Below, piece after piece: positions 8,301-18,175 of a stretch of 33,272 nt of DNA. Each line of letters begins with the position of its first letter. The first letter of the stretch is position 1. A program made the translations under genes and the position numbers. Source of the DNA: Desulfobacteraceae bacterium 4572_89. GTDB lineage: Bacteria; Desulfobacterota; Desulfobacteria; Desulfobacterales; Desulfobacteraceae. Location of the stretch: positions 1-33,272 of the forward strand of contig NBML01000006.1 of NCBI GenBank assembly GCA_002085465.1. The letters run 5' to 3'. Under the pieces are notes generated by a model. The model worked only from the letters and a program-made list of their open reading frames with translations. It had not been told where the DNA came from and ran no database searches.

Positions 8301-8615
8301 CTACATGCCTGGAATATTTAATCCGCCGGTGAGTTTGCCCATTTCAGAAGAGATCATTTCCTGGGATTTATTCAGGGCATCATTTACAGCGGCCATAATA
8401 AGATCCTGCAGCATTTCAACATCTTCCGGGTCAACAACTTCTTTTTCAAGTACAATGGATTCTATTTTCTGGCCGCCATTGGCAATAACTTTTACCATGC
8501 CGCCGCCTGCAGTTGCTTCCACTGTTTTTGTTGCCAGTTCCTGCTGGGTTTTCAACATTTTCTGTTGAAGCTTCTGTGCCTGTTTCATCATTGTATTCAT
8601 ATTTTTCATATTCAT
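8301..8615 (-). CDS. ybaB: YbaB/EbfC nucleoid-associated protein
   Basis: A 104-residue DNA-binding protein of the YbaB/EbfC family, a small dimer that coats the nucleoid. It shows the family layout: a Met/Gln/Lys-rich first helix ([18 protein letters not shown]), a beta hairpin ([17 protein letters not shown]) and a C-terminal helix ending in a Gly/Met tail. CAGGAG lies 6 bases before the ATG. It lies between dnaX and recR, as in many bacteria. Confidence 0.95.
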   Translation of the reverse strand: MNMKNMNTMMKQAQKLQQKMLKTQQELATKTVEATAGGGMVKVIANGGQKIESIVLEKEVVDPEDVEMLQDLIMAAVNDALNKSQEMISSEMGKLTGGLNIPGM

Positions 8616-8682
8616 ACACTCCTGTTTGATTATCTGTTTTTATTTAATTAGATCTATGTATCAAATAGTTGATATATTCCTG

Positions 8683-10431
8683 TCAGTTGATGATTTCACC
8701 ATTAAAGATCTGCTGAGCATCAAGAACCAGCGGGTGGTTCATTGCTGCATTTCTTGCTGTCTGTTTGGCCCTTAAATTGGCATTTTGCCTGTCTGCTGTG
8801 TCAGAGATCTGAGTATCTGCCAGAATTGAAATTTCAAGCTTTTTCCCTAAAAAGTTTCTGCAAAGAGTTTGTAACTCCTGTTTTTTCCCCGCAAGCCTTG
8901 TTTTTTCAAATGCAGAACAGTCCTGCAATTTTATGTGAATACTATTCATGCCTGTGTCATGGACCCGGCCTTTTGAGAGCAGGGCAAAAATAGACGGAAG
9001 TTTATTTTCAATCCTGGACAAAAAAATCGGCCAGGTTCTGGGTTCTGCTTCTGTCTGGACTTTATGGGGCTGGATTTTTTTTGCTGGTTGCGCCTGGATG
9101 GAAGGAGGCATCTCTTCCATTACGTGATTTTTCATGGGCCCTGGGGGGACAGGTTCTGTCAGGGTCGGTTCAGCCACCAGGGGGACAGCTTGTTTTGATT
9201 GCTTTAATATCGGCTCTGGTAATGCCGGTCTGCCTGGTTTTGTAAATATTGGTTCTGCTGATACCGGTTCTAGCAGTTTAGAATCAATCTGCTGGGCCAG
9301 AAGATCCAGTTTATTGATAATTTTATCTATCTGCGCTCCCGGGTTGATCTGTATCAGTTTGAGCAAAACCATTTCAACTGCAGTTTTTGTATGGGAAGAA
9401 AATTTTACCAGGGATTCTTCATCTAAAAGTATCTGGAGCAAAATTCCCAGGTAGTTGGGCGTTAATTCAGAAACTGCCTGGGCCAGTTTTTTTTTTTCAA
9501 GGTCAATGAGATTGATTGAAGGGCTTTCCTGGCCGCAGAGTTTGATTACATTTAGATTCCGAAAGTGAAGAATAATATCAGAGAAAAATTTTTTTAAATC
9601 AAGTCCGGAGTCATTAACAGCCTCAACAATTCCTATAAGTGCTGCCCCATCTTTTTGAAATACGGCAGATGAAATATCATGCATTACTTTCCTGTCAAGC
9701 ACCCCAAGATTTTCCATTACCTTTTCATGGTCAATTTTTTTTCCGGGAAAAGCAGATAAAATTCTGTCCAGTAAACTCAGGGAATCCCTGATAGATCCAT
9801 CTGCTTCCAAAGCAATTAGATCAAGGCTTTGTTTTTCTATTGTGAAGCCTTCTTTTTTACAAAGCATTTCAAGATGGCCGGCAATTTGTTCCAGGGGGAT
9901 TCTGCCAAGGTCATGGCGCTGACACCTGGAAAGAATGGTTGCAGGTATTTTGTGTACTTCAGTGGTGGCAAAAATGAATATAACATGTTCAGGGGGCTCT
10001 TCCAGGGTCTTTAGCAGGGCGTTAAATGCAGCAGTGGACAACATGTGGACTTCATCAATAATATAAATCTTATGGGAAGCGATAGCCGGCATATAGGCCA
10101 CATTTTCCCGAAGGTCCCTGATCTGGTCTACACTGTTATTGGATGCACCATCAATTTCAAAGACATCTGAACAATGTCCCTGGATTATATCTTTACAGAT
10201 TTTACAGGAGTTACATGGATCTGGAGTGGGGCCTCTGCTGCAGTTCATGGCTTTCGCCATAATTCTGGCAATGGTTGTTTTCCCTGTACCCCTGGGCCCG
10301 GTAAATAAAATTGCATGGGCAACACGGTCAGCAGTGATTGCATTTGCAAGGGTGGTTGTTACGTGGGACTGGCCGACAACTTCACCAAATGTACTGGGCC
10401 TATATTTCAGTGCTAATACTTGATATGACAT
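8683..10431 (-). CDS. dnaX: DNA polymerase III subunit gamma/tau
   Basis: A 582-residue clamp-loader ATPase that loads the sliding clamp in replication. The AAA+ module has Walker A GPRGTGKTT (45-53), a zinc module with C64, C73, C76 and C79, Walker B DEVHML and the sensor/arginine-finger segment ATILSRCQRHDL. A Pro-rich linker (about 395-450) leads to a C-terminal domain, so this is the long tau form. An uninterrupted A11 run (plus-strand T-run 9487-9497) falls at codons 312-315. One extra or one missing A leads to a stop within about 6-9 codons, so slippage could make a short product of about 320 residues. The tRNA-Ser gene lies 20 bases upstream on the same strand. Confidence 0.95.
   Translation of the reverse strand: MSYQVLALKYRPSTFGEVVGQSHVTTTLANAITADRVAHAILFTGPRGTGKTTIARIMAKAMNCSRGPTPDPCNSCKICKDIIQGHCSDVFEIDGASNNSVDQIRDLRENVAYMPAIASHKIYIIDEVHMLSTAAFNALLKTLEEPPEHVIFIFATTEVHKIPATILSRCQRHDLGRIPLEQIAGHLEMLCKKEGFTIEKQSLDLIALEADGSIRDSLSLLDRILSAFPGKKIDHEKVMENLGVLDRKVMHDISSAVFQKDGAALIGIVEAVNDSGLDLKKFFSDIILHFRNLNVIKLCGQESPSINLIDLEKKKLAQAVSELTPNYLGILLQILLDEESLVKFSSHTKTAVEMVLLKLIQINPGAQIDKIINKLDLLAQQIDSKLLEPVSAEPIFTKPGRPALPEPILKQSKQAVPLVAEPTLTEPVPPGPMKNHVMEEMPPSIQAQPAKKIQPHKVQTEAEPRTWPIFLSRIENKLPSIFALLSKGRVHDTGMNSIHIKLQDCSAFEKTRLAGKKQELQTLCRNFLGKKLEISILADTQISDTADRQNANLRAKQTARNAAMNHPLVLDAQQIFNGEIIN
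9487..9497 (-). promoter_or_regulatory. A11 slippage-prone run inside dnaX
   Basis: Eleven A residues in the coding strand encode the end of Glu and three Lys codons. Inserting one A gives ACT-GGC-CCA-GGC-AGT-TTC-TGA; removing one gives AAC-TGG-CCC-AGG-CAG-TTT-CTG-AAT-TAA. In Thermus thermophilus a homopolymeric A run in dnaX causes transcriptional slippage that yields gamma. Here the run lies earlier, inside clamp-loader domain III, so a functional gamma is uncertain. Confidence 0.4.
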
Positions 10432-10451
10432 GGAATCCGGTAATTGCTGTG

Positions 10452-10542
<91 letters not shown>

Positions 10543-10587
10543 GCAGTCAATTAATTCAAGGCAAAATAGTATCTTTTTCCTTCTATG

Positions 10588-11310
10588 TCAAGGTTTAAAC
10601 ATGTCAGTATATTCATTTGTCGGGTTATTGTCTGAATCATAAATATATAAGGGGGGAAGAACTGCGCATGATCCATGGTTATTTTTGATGACTGAAATCA
10701 GTAATAGTTTTGCATTGTTTTTTTTCTTAGTATGGACAAACCGGGTCCAGTCCAAATGAAAATCATGGGAATCCATGGCCAGGATAAGATCGGACAACCT
10801 GTCTGCGGGAAATATTAAAAGGGCTTTTCCCCCGGATTTCAGGAGTTTGTAGGAACTTGAAAAAAACTGGGTAAGATCCAGTTTGATTTCATGCCGGGCC
10901 AGGGCTTTCTGGGTATCAGGGTTGAGGCGCCCTGAGCCTTTTTTTTTATAGGGGGGGTTGGAAATGATCAAATCGGCTTGACCCTGGGTGTGGGAGGATG
11001 TTATGGCCCTGATATCTTTATTCAATATCCTGATGCGGTTGGACATTTTATTTTCAGTAACATTTTTTATGGCAACTTCAGCCAGTCGGGCCTGGATTTC
11101 AACCCCAAATATCTGAACATCTCTGTAACGAAAACCCAGAATCAGAGAGATGATGCCGCAGCCGCAGCCAATATCAATAATTTTACAGCCAGGAAAAGGG
11201 GAAATGTGTGAGGCAAGGATGACAGGATCCATGGAATAGCGGTATCCTGTTTCTGGTTGGTAGATTTTTATTTGATCTTCAAAAAAAGTCTCAACTGTGT
11301 ATTTTGCCAA
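10588..11310 (-). CDS. TrmN6/YfiC-like tRNA adenine-N6 methyltransferase
   Basis: A 240-residue class I SAM-dependent methyltransferase. The SAM-binding motif is IIDIGCGCGIISL (44-56) and the catalytic N6-adenine motif is SNPPY (117-121). The N-terminal QPETGYRYSMDPVILA stretch is typical of TrmN6 (YfiC), which methylates A37 of tRNA-Val(1). The start appears to be a TTG at 11310, inside the end of the DciA-like gene (20-base overlap), implying translational coupling. The next downstream gene is a tRNA-Ser. Another nucleic-acid N6-adenine target remains possible. Confidence 0.8.
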   Translation of the reverse strand: MAKYTVETFFEDQIKIYQPETGYRYSMDPVILASHISPFPGCKIIDIGCGCGIISLILGFRYRDVQIFGVEIQARLAEVAIKNVTENKMSNRIRILNKDIRAITSSHTQGQADLIISNPPYKKKGSGRLNPDTQKALARHEIKLDLTQFFSSSYKLLKSGGKALLIFPADRLSDLILAMDSHDFHLDWTRFVHTKKKNNAKLLLISVIKNNHGSCAVLPPLYIYDSDNNPTNEYTDMFKP

Positions 11311-11611
11311 TTTTGAACCGAATTTTTTTTATAAGAGTTTTGCCTAAATTTTTGTTGATGTTTGAAATCATCTCTTTTTCAAGGAATTTCAGCTGGTGAA
11401 TCCAGGCAGAACTTGAAACATTCACGGTGAGGTATCCATCTTTAAAGGCATCTGGCTTTGCATTCATGGCAATGGGCCTGCCCACTGCCGCATCCCATAT
11501 GTCCCAGATCTGTGTCATGTCCGTATCCCTGGCAGGTCTGTATTTGCCCAGGGCTGAATTTAAAATATCACTGATATGAATCAGGTTGCTGTTTTTTTCT
11601 TTTCTCTTCAA
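11291..11611 (-). CDS. DUF721/DciA-like protein
   Basis: A 106-residue protein of the DUF721 family. It shows the family pattern: a start helix with ISDILNSALGKY, then WDIWDAAVGRPIAMNAKPDAFKDG (seen in part as WDAAVGRPIA), then LTVNVSSSAWIHQLKFLE. Family members that replace DnaC/DnaI act as DciA, the helicase operator that loads DnaB at replication initiation; this one is short and holds little beyond the core domain. Its position upstream of dnaX fits replication, but a helicase-loading role is inferred from the family. Confidence 0.75.
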   Translation of the reverse strand: MKRKEKNSNLIHISDILNSALGKYRPARDTDMTQIWDIWDAAVGRPIAMNAKPDAFKDGYLTVNVSSSAWIHQLKFLEKEMISNINKNLGKTLIKKIRFKIGKIHS

Positions 11612-11782
11612 AATAATCCTGTTGCAAAATGTTTCTTTTTATTAGAACCTATACCATAGTCACACTAGTGAATATAGTAAAATTATTATTCCGGCAGATG
11701 TTTTCACTAGGTTACCAGGTGGTTAACTGGCAAATAAATATTGCCTTTTGGTCTTGATAATTATAAATATGATCCTATTTTA

Positions 11783-11802
11783 CCTTCAACTGGGTTTGAA
11801 GG
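11783..11802. other. small hairpin upstream of hflK
   Basis: CCTTCAA (11783-11789) pairs with TTGAAGG (11796-11802) around a 6-base loop, 48 bases before the hflK ATG. There is no T-run, so it is not a terminator; it would sit in the hflK leader. The rest of the 238-base spacer 11612-11849 is A/T-rich, with a TATAAA near 11763 that could be part of a promoter. Confidence 0.35.
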
Positions 11803-11849
11803 AATTTACATAAAATTTATCATGGATACTTATTTACAGGGATTGATTT

Positions 11850-12932
11850 ATGAATTGGGATTGGGAAAAGCTGAGGGATAACCAGCAAAAGTATGAGAAA
11901 AAACAGAGCAGCGGTGGTCCTGGAATGCCTAAACCGCCTCAAATGGATGAAGTCCTGGACAAATTTAAAGGTTTTAAATTGCCTGGAATTTTATTTATAG
12001 GGTTACTTTTTTTGATCCTGTATTTCGGGTCTTCGACCTTTTTTACAGTGGATCGTAATGAGGTCGGAGTGATTCAGAGGTTTGGAAAATATAATCGTAT
12101 TGCCCAGCCTGGTTTGAATTTCAAGCTGCCTTCAGGTGTTGAAAAGGTTACCAAGGTGAATGTCAAGACACCTGATACCGAGGAGTTTGGTTTTTCTACC
12201 TTTAATACAAGTACTAAATATCGTACCTCTGCAAATACACCCCGTCAGGAATCTTCCCTCATGCTTACAGGGGATTTGAATGTTGCAGTGATTCCCTGGA
12301 TTGTCCAGTACAGAAGGTCGGACCCCAGGGCATTTCTTTTTAATGTAAAAGATGTAAAGTCTCTGCTCCGGCATATGTCCGAGTCGACCATGAGAACCGT
12401 GGTGGGTGACAGGAGTATCAATGAGGTCATTTCAGGTCGTGCGGAGATTGCTTTGGCAGCCAAGGAGATGCTTCAGAAAGAAATGGACAGTGTCCAGGCT
12501 GGTATCAGTATTGTTACCATAGAGATGAAAAAGACCAATGTTCCTGAACCGGTACAGGCTTCGTTCAATGAAGTCAACCAGGCCATTCAGGAAAAAGAAC
12601 AGACCATATACAAGGCCAGGGAGGAATATAACAAGGCGGTTCCCCTTGCAAGGGGTGAGGCAAAACGTCTCATCCTGGACGCAGAAGGGTATGCCATTGA
12701 TCGTGTCAACCGTGCCCAGGGCGATGCAACCAAGTTTAAGGCCGTGTACGAGGCCTATGCCCTGGCAGAGGATGTGACTAAAAAACGGATGTATCTTGAA
12801 ACTATGCTGGAAGTCTTTCCAAAGCTTGGTTCAAAATATATAATTGATTCTGATCAGAAAAATATTTTGCCGTTTTTAAATATGGGCGGCAATGGAATGT
12901 CCCCGGATAAATTCCTTCAAAAAGGTGAGTAA
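11850..12932 (+). CDS. hflK: HflK, FtsH-associated SPFH protein
   Basis: A 360-residue inner-membrane protein that pairs with HflC in a large complex around the FtsH protease and modulates membrane-protein turnover. It has a cytoplasmic Gly/Pro-rich start (SSGGPGMPKPP), one membrane segment (about 45-65) and a periplasmic SPFH/band-7 domain from VDRNEVGVIQRFGKY on. A long Ala/Glu/Lys helix follows (about 235-310), with the typical ARGEAKRLILDAEGYA pattern. It is followed after 2 bases by hflC. No FtsH gene lies in the window. Confidence 0.95.
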   Translation: MNWDWEKLRDNQQKYEKKQSSGGPGMPKPPQMDEVLDKFKGFKLPGILFIGLLFLILYFGSSTFFTVDRNEVGVIQRFGKYNRIAQPGLNFKLPSGVEKVTKVNVKTPDTEEFGFSTFNTSTKYRTSANTPRQESSLMLTGDLNVAVIPWIVQYRRSDPRAFLFNVKDVKSLLRHMSESTMRTVVGDRSINEVISGRAEIALAAKEMLQKEMDSVQAGISIVTIEMKKTNVPEPVQASFNEVNQAIQEKEQTIYKAREEYNKAVPLARGEAKRLILDAEGYAIDRVNRAQGDATKFKAVYEAYALAEDVTKKRMYLETMLEVFPKLGSKYIIDSDQKNILPFLNMGGNGMSPDKFLQKGE

Positions 12933-12934
12933 AT

Positions 12935-13882
12935 ATGAATAATAATATAAAAATAGCAGTTGTGGCTGTCGTGGCTGTTGTGGCGGTGCTTGTCTTTAGC
13001 TCAGCCTATGTAGTGGATGAAACCGAGCAGGTTGTGATCACTCAGTTTGGAAGGATTGTTGGGGAGCCTGTCAAAGAACCCGGGTTGAACTTTAAGGTGC
13101 CCTTTATTCAGGTGTCCAATTATTTTCCGAAAAATCTTCTGGAATGGGATGGTGATCCGGGCCAGGTTCCCACAAAGGATAAAACCTATATCTGGGTTGA
13201 TACCATTGCCCGGTGGAAAATTTCTGATCCCATTACCTACTTCCAGACGGTTAAGGATGAATTTTCAGCCTTAAAACGGCTGGATGACATTATTGACCCG
13301 GCCATGAGGAATTTGATCACCTCATATCCTCTTGTTGAAAGTGTGCGGAATACAGACCGGGCCATGGATACCTTTGAGGCCATTGACAGTGATACGGATA
13401 AAAAGAGTCATATCCAGTATCGGGTCGACCTGGGCCGGGATGAAATTACCAGGCGCATTGTAGTCCAGTCAAGGGATAAGCTTAAGGAATTCGGAATTGA
13501 ACTGGTGGACGTGAAAATAAAGAGGATCAATTATATCGATAGTGTCCGGAATTCTGTTTATAAACGGATGATCGCAGAAAGAAACCAGATTGCAGAAAAG
13601 TTTCGTGCAGAAGGCAAGGGGGAGGCCAGTAATATAAGGGGTGAAAAGGAAAAAGAACTTCAGGTAATAAAATCAGAGGCATATAAGACTGCCCAGGAGA
13701 CAAAGGGTAAGGCCGATGCCCAGGCCATCCAGATTTATGCAGATGCCTATGGCGCAGATCCTGAATTCTATGCATTTCAGAAAACAATGGAAATGTACAA
13801 AAAGACACTTGCAAAGGATAGCACACTGATCCTTTCTACGGATTCAGAGTTGATGAAGTATATGAAAGGGCTTCCCAATTAA
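12935..13882 (+). CDS. hflC: HflC, FtsH-associated SPFH protein
   Basis: A 315-residue partner of HflK. A hydrophobic N-terminal anchor (about 5-25, Val/Ala-rich) is followed by the SPFH domain starting VVDETEQVVITQFGRIVG and a coiled region with AEGKGEASNIRGEKEKELQ, ending in the short tail typical of HflC (STDSELMKYM). The 2-base gap to hflK indicates one operon. A long hairpin at 13888-13929 follows. Confidence 0.95.
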   Translation: MNNNIKIAVVAVVAVVAVLVFSSAYVVDETEQVVITQFGRIVGEPVKEPGLNFKVPFIQVSNYFPKNLLEWDGDPGQVPTKDKTYIWVDTIARWKISDPITYFQTVKDEFSALKRLDDIIDPAMRNLITSYPLVESVRNTDRAMDTFEAIDSDTDKKSHIQYRVDLGRDEITRRIVVQSRDKLKEFGIELVDVKIKRINYIDSVRNSVYKRMIAERNQIAEKFRAEGKGEASNIRGEKEKELQVIKSEAYKTAQETKGKADAQAIQIYADAYGADPEFYAFQKTMEMYKKTLAKDSTLILSTDSELMKYMKGLPN

Positions 13883-13887
13883 AAAAA

Positions 13888-13929
13888 GGTGCCGTATTGA
13901 GTTGAAAGATTACAACTTAATACGGCACC
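13888..13929 (-). terminator. intrinsic terminator between hflC and the bS22-like gene
   Basis: Arms of 17 bases (13888-13904 and 13913-13929) pair with one mismatch around an 8-base loop. On the minus strand the stem is followed by seven T (plus-strand A7 at 13881-13887), so it is a canonical terminator for the leftward small gene at 13966. It may also stop hflC transcripts, but there is no T-run on the plus side. Confidence 0.8.
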
Positions 13930-13965
13930 AATATTATAGAATGGTATTATAGCATGATCTATCAG

Positions 13966-14061
13966 CTATTTTTTCTTTCTCTGGTGTCTTGTTTTAGCAA
14001 GGAGTTTTCTGTGTTTATGCTTACGCATTTTTTTCCTTCTCTTTTTAATAACACTACCCAA
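13966..14061 (-). CDS. bS22/mS38-type small ribosomal protein (AURKAIP1/COX24 domain)
   Basis: A 31-residue, extremely basic protein starting MGSVIKKRRKKMRKHKHRK and ending LLAKTRHQRKKK. This matches the AURKAIP1/COX24 pattern of bS22, known from mycobacterial small subunits and related to mitochondrial mS38. The start is a TTG at 14061, which gives the family's exact first residues (MGSVIKKRRK); GGAGG lies 8 bases upstream in an AAAGGAGGTGA context, an ideal ribosome site. An internal ATG (14028) would lose the conserved start. A hairpin with a T7 tail lies 37 bases downstream. It is transcribed against both neighbours. Highly expressed ribosomal association is inferred from the family. Confidence 0.85.
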   Translation of the reverse strand: MGSVIKKRRKKMRKHKHRKLLAKTRHQRKKK

Positions 14062-14154
14062 AAAAATCACCTCCTTTGATATTATTTTATATATAATAGT
14101 TCATAATTAGCTAATCAGAAACTATAGCATAATATTTTGGCAAATGTCCAATTC

Positions 14155-14198
14155 TTTATTTTAACAGGTTTTTATTAACAGGTTTTTATTTTAACAGG
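14155..14198. repeat. three-copy T-rich AACAGG repeat
   Basis: Three units of the form TTTATT(TT)AACAGG end at 14168, 14182 and 14198. The last ends one base before the ATG at 14200, too close to act as its ribosome site. It may be a small slippage-made repeat that affects initiation of the next gene. Confidence 0.5.
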
Positions 14199-14199
14199 C

Positions 14200-14769
14200 A
14201 TGGAAAATCCTACCCGGGAATATAGAAATTTCAATAGAAAAGAACTTGAAAAGGTTGACAGGGCAGTTTTGCGGGCTGAGGAACTGGTGAATAATTTTTT
14301 TAAAATGTCTTCAGGGCAATGGTTAAAAAATAGATATGATATAAAAACTGCCAAGGATTTAGCCATCCATGAGAGGATTTCAGGTCCCTTTGCCCAGGTT
14401 ATAAAATATGAAGGGCGAAAAAAAGAGGTGCCTCTGGGATCTTCTTCTTTCAGTCTGTATAATGTATGTCTCCAGGATCCTGCAATCCTTTTAAAGGTAA
14501 AGGAGAATAAAGACCTTCTGCTGGAGCCTTTTCTTCTCTATATCCTTACCCACGAGCTGGTGCATGTTGTACGGTTTTCAAAATTTGCCCACCGCTATGA
14601 AAATGTCGGCGAAACAGATCTTGCCATGGCAGAGGAGAGAAAAGTTCATAATTTAACCTACTCAATTTTACACATGATATCCATCCCGGGACTTTCGGAT
14701 GTATTTGATTTTTATAGGGAATGGCATAATTTTAAGGGCAGAGGGATAATAGGCAAAAAAAATGGATAA
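14200..14769 (+). CDS. putative zinc metallopeptidase-like protein (HELVH)
   Basis: A 189-residue protein I do not recognise as a named family. It carries a zincin motif HELVH at 118-122, and a possible third ligand, E145 or E146 (AMAEERKVH), about 23 residues later, the usual gluzincin spacing. No signal peptide or membrane segment is visible, so it is probably cytoplasmic. The N-terminal third is charged and helical. The ATG at 14200 has no good ribosome site, since AGG ends one base before it; no better in-frame start is visible, because a stop lies at 14176. It lies upstream of fmdB-groESL. Protease activity is inferred from the motif only. Confidence 0.6.
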   Translation: MENPTREYRNFNRKELEKVDRAVLRAEELVNNFFKMSSGQWLKNRYDIKTAKDLAIHERISGPFAQVIKYEGRKKEVPLGSSSFSLYNVCLQDPAILLKVKENKDLLLEPFLLYILTHELVHVVRFSKFAHRYENVGETDLAMAEERKVHNLTYSILHMISIPGLSDVFDFYREWHNFKGRGIIGKKNG

Positions 14770-14775
14770 CCTGTC

Positions 14776-14803
14776 TTGACAAGGATAAAAGACTTGTTAT
14801 TTT
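14776..14803 (+). promoter_or_regulatory. candidate promoter for fmdB-groES-groEL
   Basis: A perfect TTGACA (14776-14781) is followed after 16 bases by TATTTT (14798-14803), 45 bases before the fmdB ATG. No CIRCE operator (TTAGCACTC-N9-GAGTGCTAA) is seen here or before groES, so HrcA-type control is not supported at this locus. Confidence 0.45.
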
Positions 14804-14848
14804 ATCTTTGTTTTTCAGGCGGCAATAAAGAAAATGGAGAATTGGAAA

Positions 14849-15133
14849 ATGCCAGTTTATGAGTATGAATGTGTGGATTGCGGCCGAATAGAGGAAGCAT
14901 TCCAGAAGATTTCGGAATCACCCCTTGAGGTTTGTCCCCAATGTAAGGGGCATCTTAAAAAACTTATTTCCCATAGTACGTTCCATTTAAAAGGATCTGG
15001 ATGGTATGTTACTGACTATGGCGGGAAAAAAACCGGCAGCAGCACCAAAGAAAAATCAACAAGTAAATCAGCGGATGCAACTTCTGGAAAATCTAGTACT
15101 ACTTCTGACAAAGCTAGTGACTCCATTAAATAG
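14849..15133 (+). CDS. FmdB-family zinc ribbon protein
   Basis: A 94-residue protein with a zinc ribbon formed by C8, C11, C29 and C32 (MPVYEYECVDCG ... EVCPQCKG), the FmdB pattern. The C-terminal third is a low-complexity Ser/Thr/Lys tail (from about residue 62) and is probably disordered. The ATG at 14849 was chosen over 14834 because the family starts MP-x-YEY and GGAG lies 9 bases upstream. It lies 57 bases before groES. The function of FmdB proteins is not established; a regulatory role has been proposed for some. Confidence 0.85.
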   Translation: MPVYEYECVDCGRIEEAFQKISESPLEVCPQCKGHLKKLISHSTFHLKGSGWYVTDYGGKKTGSSTKEKSTSKSADATSGKSSTTSDKASDSIK

Positions 15134-15190
15134 AAGTTAATTATAGCATTAAAATTATAGACCAAACAATACCAAAAGGAGAAATGTATC

Positions 15191-15478
15191 ATGAGTTTAA
15201 GGCCTCTAAGTGACAGAATTCTGGTTGAACGCGTTGAAGAAGATGCGAAAACCAAAGGCGGTATTATCATCCCGGACACAGCAAAAGAAAAACCAGCTGA
15301 AGGGAAAGTCGTTGCAACTGGGAACGGACGTCTGGGGGAAGACGGAAAACTTCTTCCCATGGATGTAAAAGTAGGTGATCGTGTTCTTTTCAGCAAATAT
15401 GGCGGAACCGATGTCAAAATTGATGGTATTGATTACCTGATCATGCGTCAGGATGATGTTCTGGGTGTAGTTGAATAA
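15191..15478 (+). CDS. groES: co-chaperonin GroES
   Basis: A 95-residue protein of the standard GroES length. It caps the GroEL ring and closes the folding chamber in the cytoplasm. Marks are the start [23 protein letters not shown], the mobile loop around residues 17-33 with [13 protein letters not shown], and the end [19 protein letters not shown] lies 7 bases before the ATG. groEL follows after a 126-base spacer that holds a dispersed repeat and a small hairpin. Confidence 0.97.
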   Translation: MSLRPLSDRILVERVEEDAKTKGGIIIPDTAKEKPAEGKVVATGNGRLGEDGKLLPMDVKVGDRVLFSKYGGTDVKIDGIDYLIMRQDDVLGVVE

Positions 15479-15504
15479 TTAAACGGTATAGGAATTTGCA
15501 TTTA

Positions 15505-17260
<1,756 letters not shown>

Positions 17261-17299
17261 TTTGATGTAAAATCATTATTACATTTTATAATTACATGG

Positions 17300-17337
17300 A
17301 AAAAGCTCCTTTGCCAGCGGTAAAGGGGCTTTTTTTT
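17300..17337 (+). terminator. intrinsic terminator after groEL
   Basis: The stem AAAAAGCTCCTTTGCC (17300-17315) pairs with GGTAAAGGGGCTTTTTT (from 17319) around a 3-base loop, and a run of eight T follows. A near-perfect rho-independent terminator. Confidence 0.92.
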
Positions 17338-17351
17338 GTATGATTTTCATC

Positions 17352-17378
17352 TTGACAGCAATAGCTGGCTCATATACG
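17352..17378 (+). promoter_or_regulatory. candidate promoter for the tol-pal operon
   Basis: TTGACA (17352-17357) with TATACG (17373-17378) at a 15-base spacing, or TACGTA at 17 bases. It lies about 95 bases before tolQ, right after the groEL terminator. Confidence 0.4.
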
Positions 17379-17470
17379 TAGATTTATTAAAATTTATTTG
17401 CTATGGTACCCTCTGGGTAAGAAATTAGGGTGAAAATCAAGGATGGGAATAAATTTTTAAGAGGGGTTTT

Positions 17471-18175
17471 ATGACCACGGAATCTATTGGGTTGCTTAAC
17501 ATGTTGATTGATGCAGGGCCTGTCGTAAAATTTATCATGCTCTTGCTTTTGTTTTTTTCCATTATATCCTGGGCAATCATGTTTATTAAATTCAGGTATA
17601 TCAGAAAAGCGTATAAGGAATCAGCCGATTTTACGGATATATTCTGGCAATGCAGAACCCTGGCCGATGCTTTTACAAAGGCCAAATCATTAAGATCCAG
17701 CCCCATGGCCAGGATTTTTATCACAGCGTACATGGAGATGGCCCGGTCTGACAATAAAGATGGTAAGCGGGTTTTAAAGACTGATGCTTCCTATTTCCAG
17801 GCAATGGGCAGTGTTAAAAGAGTATTAAGACGTTCCATTAATGTGGAGATCAGGCGTTTATCCCAGTTGGTTCCCTTTCTGGCCACTGCAGGAAATACAG
17901 CCCCTTTTATTGGGCTTTTTGGTACGGTATGGGGAATTATGAGTACCTTCCAGGGAATTGGAATGAGTGGTTCTGCAAGCCTTGCTGTGGTTGCTCCGGG
18001 TATTTCAGAGGCCCTTGTTGCAACTGCTGCAGGCCTTGCCGTGGCAATTCCTTCGGTTATTGGCTATAATTATTTCATAGATCGGATACGGGTGCTGGAT
18101 TCAGAGCTTCAAAGTTTTTCTTCAGACCTTTTAAACATCATTGAAAAAGATGTTCAAAAATTGATGGAGGTGTAA
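17471..18175 (+). CDS. tolQ: TolQ, Tol-Pal motor protein
   Basis: A 234-residue MotA/TolQ/ExbB-family inner-membrane protein. With TolR it forms a proton-driven motor that energises TolA during outer-membrane constriction at division. Three membrane segments are visible: about 18-40, about 138-160 (in VPFLATAGNTAPFIGLFGTVWGIM) and about 172-198 (ISEALVATAAGLAVAIPSVIGYN). The GTVWGIMSTFQGIG signature is typical. AGAGGGG precedes the ATG. tolR starts inside the stop (TAATG). TolQ is preferred over ExbB because tolB, pal and cpoB follow. Confidence 0.93.
   Translation: MTTESIGLLNMLIDAGPVVKFIMLLLLFFSIISWAIMFIKFRYIRKAYKESADFTDIFWQCRTLADAFTKAKSLRSSPMARIFITAYMEMARSDNKDGKRVLKTDASYFQAMGSVKRVLRRSINVEIRRLSQLVPFLATAGNTAPFIGLFGTVWGIMSTFQGIGMSGSASLAVVAPGISEALVATAAGLAVAIPSVIGYNYFIDRIRVLDSELQSFSSDLLNIIEKDVQKLMEV

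Noticed and set aside
15134..15190. CIRCE/HrcA operator before groES
   Set aside because: No TTAGCACTC-N9-GAGTGCTAA pattern or close variant is present; nor is it found before fmdB.
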